The position numbers and the translations under genes are program-made. A stretch of 64,000 nt of DNA from Rhodanobacter sp. Root480 (lineage in GTDB: Bacteria > Pseudomonadota > Gammaproteobacteria > Xanthomonadales > Rhodanobacteraceae): assembly GCF_001426645.1 (NCBI RefSeq), contig NZ_LMEX01000002.1, positions 888,322 through 952,321 of the forward strand, given 5' to 3'. Under the pieces are notes generated by a model that saw only the letters and a program-made list of their open reading frames with translations, searched no databases and was not told the DNA's origin. This document shows positions 61,868 to 64,000 of the stretch, one piece after another (the stretch's first letter is position 1; the number at the start of each line of letters is the position of its first letter).

Positions 61868-62884
61868 ATGGCAAAGCCGTACCGTTACCTGCTTTTCGCC
61901 GAGCTGTCGTATGCGTTCGAGATCCTTCGCCCGCTGCAGGCGGCAGCGCTGGAACGCGGCGACGAGGTCGCGTGGTTCCTGAATGGCCCGGTGCCGGGAA
62001 ACCTGCTTCCGGGCGAACGCTTGCTGCGCACCACGGCGGAAGTGCGCGCGTTCCATCCCGACGCCGTGCTGGTGCCGGGCAATGAAGTGCCGCTGTCGTT
62101 TCCGGGGCTGAAGGTGCAGGTTTTCCACGGCCTGGGCATCGAGAAGAAAGGCCACTTCCGCATCCGCGGCATGTTCGACCTGTTCTGCACTTTCGGCCCG
62201 CTGACCACCGCGCCGTTCGAGCAGCTGGCGCGGCAGCACGGCTGGTTCAAGGTGGTGGAAACCGGCTGGCCGAAAACCGACGTGTTGTTGCGCACGGCGC
62301 CTGCCGCCCGCGCCGAGGGCGATGAAAAACGCATCCTCTACGCGCCCACCTTCAGCCCCTCGCTCACTTCGGCGCCGGCCCTGGCCGCCGGGATTGCCGG
62401 CATCGTGGCGCGTCGGCCGTGGCGCTGGACGGTGAAGTTCCATCCGAAGATGGCCGAGGAGTTCGCCGCGCCGCTGCGCGCGATTCATGCCGACAACTAC
62501 GAGATCGTGTCGACCACCGCGCTGGCGCCGCTGCTGCAGGACGCCGACGTGCTGCTGACGGACACTTCGTCGGTGGCCGCCGAATTCATGTTGCTGGACA
62601 AGCCCGTGGTGGCATTCCGCAATCGCCTGCCCGGCCCGCACCTGGTGAACGTGGACGATCCGGCCGCGCTGGAGAGCAGCCTGGAAGCCGCGCTCGGCGG
62701 TGACGATCCATCCCGCGAAGCGCGCCGCGAATATGCCCACGCGATGCAGCCACTGCGCGACGGACGCTCCAGCGAACGCGTGCTCGACGCGGTGGAAGCG
62801 ATGCTGGCGACGGGCCGCGGCGACCTGAAGCGCAAGCCCCTGAGCCTGCTGCGCCGCTTCAAATACTGGCGCAAGCTGCGATGA
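61868..62884 (+). CDS. CDP-glycerol glycerophosphotransferase-like protein
   Basis: 338 residues. The C-terminal half has the family pattern KRILYAPTFSPSLTSAP, VKFHPKMAEEF, DVLLTDTSSVAAEFMLLDKP and VVAFRN. Such enzymes polymerise or transfer glycerol phosphate; the downstream gene should supply CDP-glycerol. The start MAKPYRYLLFAELSYAFEIL has no strong ribosome binding site. Product overlaps the next frame by 4 nt if the latter starts at 62881. Confidence 0.75.
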   Translation: MAKPYRYLLFAELSYAFEILRPLQAAALERGDEVAWFLNGPVPGNLLPGERLLRTTAEVRAFHPDAVLVPGNEVPLSFPGLKVQVFHGLGIEKKGHFRIRGMFDLFCTFGPLTTAPFEQLARQHGWFKVVETGWPKTDVLLRTAPAARAEGDEKRILYAPTFSPSLTSAPALAAGIAGIVARRPWRWTVKFHPKMAEEFAAPLRAIHADNYEIVSTTALAPLLQDADVLLTDTSSVAAEFMLLDKPVVAFRNRLPGPHLVNVDDPAALESSLEAALGGDDPSREARREYAHAMQPLRDGRSSERVLDAVEAMLATGRGDLKRKPLSLLRRFKYWRKLR

Positions 62885-62922
62885 CCGGCGCCGTCGACAC
62901 CAACGAGGCAGGGATTCGATCG

Positions 62923-63384
62923 ATGAAAAACGTCGTGCTGACCTACGGCACCTTCGACCTGTTCCACATCGGCCACCTGAACCTGCTGCAGCGGCTGAAG
63001 GCGCTGGGCGATTACCTGGTGGTAGGCGTGTCCACCGACGAGTTCAACGCCACCAAGGGCAAGCAGACCATCGTGCCGTTCGAGGATCGCCAACGCATCG
63101 TGCAGAACATCAAATGCGTGGATCTGGCCATCCCCGAAAGCCACTGGGAGCAGAAGGTTGGGGACATCGCGAAGTACGGCGTGTCCACCTTCGGCATGGG
63201 CGCGGACTGGACCGGTCGTTTCGACGAACTGAAGGCGCATTGCAACGTGGTCTACCTGCCGCGCACCGAAGGCATATCCAGCAGCAGCATGAAGAAACTC
63301 CTGCGCGTGCTGGACAAGGAACACGTGAACGACCTGCGGCAGGCGTTGAACGTCATTTCGGCGATCATCGACCGCTTCGATTGA
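62923..63384 (+). CDS. Glycerol-3-phosphate cytidylyltransferase-like
   Basis: 153-residue nucleotidyltransferase of the TagD type: VLTYGTFDLFHIGHLNLLQR (GTFDxxHxGH, residues 5-24), and ISSSSMKKLLR near 119-129, matching the RTxGISSS end. It makes CDP-glycerol from CTP and glycerol-3-phosphate. ATG at 62923 has AGGGA upstream and matches homologue starts; an ATG at 62881 overlapping the previous stop (ATGA) would add 14 residues. Confidence 0.85.
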   Translation: MKNVVLTYGTFDLFHIGHLNLLQRLKALGDYLVVGVSTDEFNATKGKQTIVPFEDRQRIVQNIKCVDLAIPESHWEQKVGDIAKYGVSTFGMGADWTGRFDELKAHCNVVYLPRTEGISSSSMKKLLRVLDKEHVNDLRQALNVISAIIDRFD

Positions 63385-63423
63385 CCGCCGCAGCGACCCT
63401 GGCTTGACTGGTAAAATCGCCGC

Positions 63424-64000
63424 ATGCCCCAGCTTCCCCTGACCCTGGTCGTCATGACCCACAACGAGGCGGCCGTGATCGGCCGCTGCCTGGACAGCGT
63501 GCCGTTCGCCGCGGAAAAGCTGGTGGTCGATTGCGGCAGCACGGACGCCACCCTCGAGGTGGCCCGCGCCCACGGCGCCCGCGTGGTGCACCAGGACTGG
63601 CTGGGCTTCGGCCCGCAGCGCAACTTCGGCACCACCCAGGCCAGCCACCCGTGGATCCTGGTGCTGGATGCCGATGAATTCCTCTCGCCGGAACTGGCGG
63701 GTGAGCTGGCGCAACGGCTTCCGCAGGTGATGGCGTCGGAGGCGGCCGTGGGCATCCTGCGCCGACGCACGCTGTACATGGGCGCGCCGATGCGCTGGTA
63801 CCGGCCGATGGTGGGCGAGAAACTGGCGCGGCTGTATCACCGCGACCGCGCCCGCTGGCGCGACGTGCGGGTGCATGAATCGCTGACCTGGGACGGGCCG
63901 CAGGCATCGTTCAAGGCGCCGTTCGAGCACGAGAACAACCCCACCCTGGTGCACAAGGGCCTGAAGGTGCTGCGCTACGCCGAGCTGAAGGCGCGCGACT
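63424..64000 (+). CDS. Family 2 glycosyltransferase, WaaE-like (3' truncated by window)
   Basis: First 192 residues. LTLVVMTHNEAAVIGRCLDS, then LVVDCGSTDATLEVARAHGA and WILVLDADEFLSPEL give the GT-A nucleotide-sugar binding site with the DxD motif. QDWLGFGPQRNFG is the hallmark of LPS-core WaaE/KdtX beta-1,4-glucosyltransferases. It runs to the end of the window with no stop. Confidence 0.85.
   Translation, partial: MPQLPLTLVVMTHNEAAVIGRCLDSVPFAAEKLVVDCGSTDATLEVARAHGARVVHQDWLGFGPQRNFGTTQASHPWILVLDADEFLSPELAGELAQRLPQVMASEAAVGILRRRTLYMGAPMRWYRPMVGEKLARLYHRDRARWRDVRVHESLTWDGPQASFKAPFEHENNPTLVHKGLKVLRYAELKARD

Noticed and set aside
1..64000. CRISPR array
   Set aside because: No series of regularly spaced direct repeats was found. 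The only tandem repeat is the GGGATTC heptamer array, which has no spacers.

Overview
The window comes from a high-GC gammaproteobacterium of the Lysobacterales (Xanthomonadales), most likely Rhodanobacteraceae-like (Rhodanobacter/Dyella/Luteibacter type). This is inferred from the housekeeping genes on the right (rppH, bfd-bfr, bactofilin, erpA-nudC-ampE, purD, tsaC, topA, dprA, def-fmt-rsmB), their GC-rich codon use and a XanA2-like AMP ligase. The species cannot be fixed from the sequence alone.

The left two thirds (1 to about 41345) is accessory DNA. It reads as two genomic islands placed head to tail at the 3' end of an elongator tRNA-Met gene (41329-41405, minus). The last 17 nt of that tRNA are repeated exactly at 26213-26229. 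Each island has a tyrosine integrase at its right end: IntA (24816-26039) for the left island, which continues past the window edge, and IntB (39685-41256) beside the tRNA for the right island. A related imperfect repeat with direct sub-repeats lies just inside both ends of the right island (26304-26339 and 41238-41273).

Island A (1-26247): a decayed IS256-family element; an inovirus Gp2-like (YagK/YfjJ) protein; a minus-strand module RadC - small membrane protein - DUF932 - MGLDMYL protein - YqaJ exonuclease with GC-rich hairpins in front of several genes; then a large defence-like block. That block holds a SNF2 helicase plus an Hsp70/actin-like ATPase (plus strand), a UvrD-type helicase with an N-terminal RelE-like domain, a DUF433/DUF5615 toxin-antitoxin pair, a GIY-YIG-like protein, a type III-like modification methyltransferase, a DUF262-DUF1524 (GmrSD-like) nuclease, a Res-like SF2 helicase-nuclease, and a RHH/ParE pair.

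Island B (26213-41345): an Xre regulator with nested palindromes, a three-gene TIGR04255 cassette of unknown function, a small serine recombinase, a second Res-Mod system whose Res carries a C-terminal RelE-like domain, a family A polymerase-like protein, a Cys/His-rich protein, a KilA-N-like protein and IntB.

The core genome (41329-64000): tRNA-Met, RNA decapping (rppH), Fur-type control of bfd and bacterioferritin, bactofilin, Fe-S insertion, NAD decapping, an LplT-PlsC fusion, purine synthesis, an AMP ligase, tsaC-topA, dprA, a LysM protein divergent from def-fmt-rsmB, and finally a surface-polymer cluster (WaaL-like ligase, CDP-glycerol glycerophosphotransferase-like protein, glycerol-3-phosphate cytidylyltransferase, WaaE-like glycosyltransferase) running off the right edge.

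Most likely new biology: the SNF2/Hsp70-like/UvrD/Mod/DUF262/Res block taken as a whole; the RelE-like domains fused to two different helicases; and the TIGR04255 cassette.
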